This document shows positions 60,841 through 64,000 of a DNA stretch of 64,000 nt, one piece after another; positions within the stretch are counted from its first letter, which is position 1; each line of letters begins with the position of its first letter. The translations under genes were made by a program, and so were the position numbers. The notes below the pieces were generated by a model. It was not told the DNA's origin. It saw only the letters and a list, made by a program, of their open reading frames with translations, and did no database searches. The stretch is from Cinclus cinclus (Eukaryota; Chordata; Aves; Passeriformes; Cinclidae), in assembly GCF_963662255.1 (NCBI RefSeq), contig NW_026912215.1:434001-498000 (forward strand). The letters run 5' to 3'.

Positions 60841-63598
60841 ATGCCTTGGAACTGTCCCCTTAGCCCTTGCCACTCACTTCAGGCTCGTACGCTGAGCAGA
60901 ACAGCCTGCTGTTCTGAAGCTTCGCTGGCTGGCGTTCGTGCCCAGACGCGATTTCCTTCCCAAGGAGGCGAAGCGCCGTCTACTTCTCGCAGCGATCACG
61001 CTGCTCCTGGCTGTCGCTTCTGCCGCAACGAGCTCGCTACGAGCACTTTTCTTCTCAACCCTCTAGACCATTGCTTTCTGCTTTTCTTGTCTCGTGAATG
61101 GAGACGGAAAGCTTCTCGGCTACAATCTCGCCTAGAACAACTGCGGCTACACATTAAGCTCGCCCGCAACGCCCTGCTGAAACTTGCCTTCTGGCACCCC
61201 ATTCGCGGGGCAGCCGTCTTTCTTCGGCCACCTGCCAAGTGGCCCCATATCGCCGCGCTCGTTGCACTCCGCTTGTCAGATTGGCTTCCCGTGGCGCTGA
61301 TTTCAGCCTGGCCAAATACTCGCGCTGCGAAGAGCTGTCTCGCAGACAATCATGATCCAGCATAGAAATTTGTCCTGCAATGTTCCCCCCTCTTTTCCCG
61401 CATTGTGCTGCTCTGATGAATGCCTTGAGCATGGAACGACTTAAGCCAGCAAGTATTCCTCGCCGGCCACCTCTCGCTGTGCAAGAGGTATGCCGTGGAC
61501 CCTTGGAACGCTGCCAAGCAAAAAGCAGAGCAGTGACCATAAAAGCGAGGAGAGAGCATGCACGAAGCACACTAGTTCTGTCTAGTGCTTCCCGTGCAGA
61601 GAGGCGGCAAAGCTGAATGCCGTGCCAGAGCTTCACTTCTCGCTGGAGCACAGGAAGGCAAGAATGAAGAGGCAGAACACAGCCTTGGTTTCAGCAGCCT
61701 CCGGGACTGCAAAAGTTCAGCAATAGCTCTGTCAAAGCAGAACTCGGCTGAGAATGCTCTCGCAGCTTGGGAAAGTTAGGCGCAGCTGTTGACCAGCTCT
61801 GCCCGTGGCCACAGGCTGCTTCTTCCACCTTCGCTGTGGCAGAGCTTTTGCGGAGCAGAGACGGCATTCTTCAAGTGCGTGTTCTCCAGGGTGCTGTGAA
61901 ACAGAGCCTAGCACGCTGTCTCGCTGATACTGGCTTTCGGCAAGCAGGCGTGACAGACCGCCTACATTCTGCACTCTGGCAGCCTAGTTGCCAGCTTTCG
62001 GCAGCTGCTGTCCTAGCAAGGCAGCTCAGGGAGTCAAAGCCAGTGCCGGGCGGCACCTTTCTGCTTTGCCCGCCTACGCGGCGCCACGCTCCCTCGGATA
62101 CTGTGTCCTTTCCCTCTGCACTGCGTCTGCCGAGGTGCTCTGTGCCTCTCGGAGCAGAAGGGCAAAGGACAATGTTTTCCACAGCAGGGTAGAAATGGCA
62201 TTGCTAGCAGGAAAGCTAGATGCCTTGGAACTGTCCCCTTAGCCCTTGCCACTCACTTCAGGCTCGTACGCTGAGCAGAACAGCCTGCTGTTCTGAAGCT
62301 TCGCTGGCTGGCGTTCGTGCCCAGACGCGATTTCCTTCCCAAGGAGGCGAAGCGCCGTCTACTTCTCGCACCGAGCACGCTGCTCCTGGCTGTCGCTTCT
62401 GCCGCAACGAGCTCGCTACGAGCACTTTTCTTCTCAACCCTCTAGACCATTGCTTTCTGCTTTTCTTGTCTCGTGAATGGAGACGGAAAGCTTCTCGGCT
62501 ACAATCTCGCCTAGAACAACTGCGGCTACACATTAAGCTCGCCCGGAACGCCCTGCTGAAACTTGCCTTCTGGCACCCCATTCGCGGGGCAGCCGTCTTT
62601 CTTCGGCCACCTGCCAAGTGGCCCCATATCGCCGCGCTCGTTGCACTCCGCTTGTCAGATTGGCTTCCCGTGGCGCTGATTTCAGCCTGGCCAAATACTC
62701 GCGCTGCGAAGAGCTGTCTCGCAGACAATCATGATCCAGCATAGAAATTTGTCCTGCAATGTTCCCCCCTCTTTTCCCGCATTGTGCTGCTCTGATGAAT
62801 GCCTTGAGCATGGAACGACTTAAGCCAGCAAGTATTCCTCGCCGGCCACCTCTCGCTGTGCAAGAGGTATGCCGTGGACCCTTTGAACGCTGCCAAGCAA
62901 AAAGCAGAGCAGTGACCATAAAAGCGAGGAGAGAGCATGCACGAAGCACACTAGTTCTGTCTAGTGCTTCCCGTGCAGAGAGGCGGCAAAGCTGAATGCC
63001 GTGCCAGAGCTTCACTTCTCGCTGGAGCACAGGAAGGCAAGAATGAAGAGGCAGAACACAGCCTTGGTTTCAGCAGCCTCCGGGACTGCAAAAGTTCAGC
63101 AATAGCTCTGTCAAAGCAGAACTCGGCTGAGAATGCTCTCGCAGCTTGGGAAAGTTAGGCGCAGCTGTTGACCAGCTCTGCCCGTGGCCACAGGCTGCTT
63201 CTTCCACCTTCACTGTGGCAGAGCTTTTGCGGAGCAGAGACGGCATTCTTCAAGTGCGTGTTCTCCAGGGTGCTGTGAAACAGAGCCTAGCACGCTGTCT
63301 CGCTGATACTGGCTTTCGGCAAGCAGGCGTGCCAGACCGCCTACATTCTGCACTCTGGCAGCCTAGTTGCCAGCTTTCGGCAGCTGCTGTCCTAGCAAGG
63401 CAGCTCAGGGAGTCAAAGCCAGTGCCGGGCGGCACCTTTCTGCTTTGCCCGCCTAAGCGGCGCCACGCTCCCTCGGATACTGTGTCCTTTCCCTCTGCAC
63501 TGCGTCTGCCGAGGTGCTCTGTGCCTCTCGGAGCAGAAGGGCAAAGGACAATGTTTTCCACAGCAGGGTAGAAATGGCATTGCTAGCAGGAAAGCTAG
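60841..63598 (+). repeat. Units 45 and 46, third copy of the type g block
   Basis: Unit 45 has G at 316, T at 320, C at 465 and C at 491, and the type g right half with A at 1277. From 61592 it matches unit 16 at an offset of 29 units until 62546, where unit 46 has G at site 491 and unit 17 has C. Unit 46 continues with T at 829, T at 1200 and A at 1401. Confidence 0.83.
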
Positions 63599-64000
63599 AT
63601 GCCTTGGAACTGTCCCCTTAGCCCTTGCCACTCACTTCAGGCTCGTACGCTGAGCAGAACAGCCTGCTGTTCTGAAGCTTCGCTGGCTGGCGTTCGTGCC
63701 CAGACGCGATTTCCTTCCCAAGGAGGCGAAGCGCCGTCTACTTCTCGCACCGAGCACGCTGCTCCTGGCTGTCGCTTCTGCCGCAACGAGCTCGCTACGA
63801 GCACTTTTCTTCTCAACCCTCTAGACCATTGCTTTCTGCTTTTCTTGTCTCGTGAATGGAGACGGAAAGCTTCTCGGCTACAATCTCGCCTAGAACAACT
63901 GCGGCTACACATTAAGCTCGCCCGGAACGCCCTGCTGAAACTTGCCTTCTGGCACCCCATTCGCGGGGCAGCCGTCTTTCTTCGGCCACCTGCCAAGTGG
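63599..64000 (+). repeat. Left-hand 402 bp of unit 47, cut by the window edge
   Basis: The common sequence is seen with G at 274, C at 316, G at 337, C at 465, G at 491 and C at 523. The array continues to the right of the window. Confidence 0.95.

Larger units (their letters stand above)
1..64000. repeat. Satellite array, 1,379-bp unit, about 46.4 head-to-tail copies
   Basis: The same landmarks recur at an exact step of 1,379 bp from end to end; for example the ATG at 165 recurs at 1544, 2923 and so on to 62220. All copies are in the same orientation, with no inserted foreign sequence, no inversion and no unit of different length. Copies differ only by substitutions at about 25 recurrent sites plus a few private ones. 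Because 1379 leaves a remainder of 2 when divided by 3, no reading frame can continue from unit to unit, so this is not a gene for a repetitive protein. Each unit carries single XbaI (386-391 in unit 1), SpeI (895-900) and NheI (148-153) sites and two HindIII sites (241-246, 433-438). The unit family is not one I recognise by name. Centromeric or other heterochromatic function is inference. Confidence 0.98.

Noticed and set aside
1..64000. A giant repetitive protein gene spanning units
   Set aside because: The 1,379-bp unit is not a multiple of three, so the frame shifts at each unit and meets stops.
1..64000. CRISPR array or bacterial or phage repeat region
   Set aside because: The repeats are contiguous, with no unique spacers, no cas genes and no flanking prokaryotic genes.
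1..64000. Tandem rRNA, tRNA or 5S gene cluster
   Set aside because: No rRNA core stretches, tRNA cloverleaf, or internal box A and box B pair (no GGTTCGANNCC-like motif) were seen in the unit.

Overview
The whole window is one uninterrupted tandem array of a 1,379-bp satellite unit: 46 complete consecutive units (unit n starts at 165 + 1379(n-1)), a 164-bp tail of a preceding unit at the left edge and 402 bp of unit 47 at the right edge. No other sequence interrupts it: I see no gene, RNA gene, transposon, CRISPR array or unique flank. All copies lie in the same orientation. Every unit has exactly the same length; all differences I found are single-base substitutions. Unlike neighbours differ by roughly 0.5% (up to about 1% for units 23, 25 and 27).

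Kilobase-scale, highly homogenised, non-coding satellite DNA with higher-order repeats (HORs) points to a eukaryotic nuclear chromosome, probably heterochromatin such as a centromere, pericentromere or sex chromosome. CpGs are frequent and base composition is a little over 50% GC in sampled lines. A vertebrate is plausible. Chromosome-specific kilobase-scale arrays are known at several chicken centromeres, so a bird is one candidate. I cannot assign the species or the chromosome from sequence alone.

Layout. Positions 1-8036 carry a 3-unit repeat (1-3899 recurs at 4138-8036). Positions 1402-21491 carry a 7-unit HOR of 9,653 bp, present twice plus 784 bp of a third copy, with no difference seen between copies. 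From about 21.5 kb rightward the strict order is lost. That part is a mosaic of the same variant sites with short 2-unit HORs (22229-27744, 29868-35674, 45044-49980), long-distance copies of single units (17895-19642 recurs at 52370-54117; 21601-23205 recurs at 54697-56301), and a clear unequal-exchange footprint in unit 42 (57634-57680).

Variant sites are quoted by their unit-1 position; add 1379(n-1) for unit n. The main ones are 274 G/C, 316 C/G, 320 G/T, 337 G/T, 465 G/C, 491 G/C, 523 C/A, 807 A/G, 829 G/T, 908 A/C, 915 C/T, 1094 G/T, 1142 T/G, 1157 G/A, 1186 G/C, 1192 C/T, 1200 G/T, 1213 A/G, 1253 C/A, 1277 C/A, 1287 T/G, 1346 C/A, 1401 C/A, 1496 A/T, 1505 A/G, 1520 T/C. Open frames of up to 174 codons occur in each unit on both strands, but I judge them non-coding. 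I found no gene system; what merits attention is the structure and exchange history of the array.
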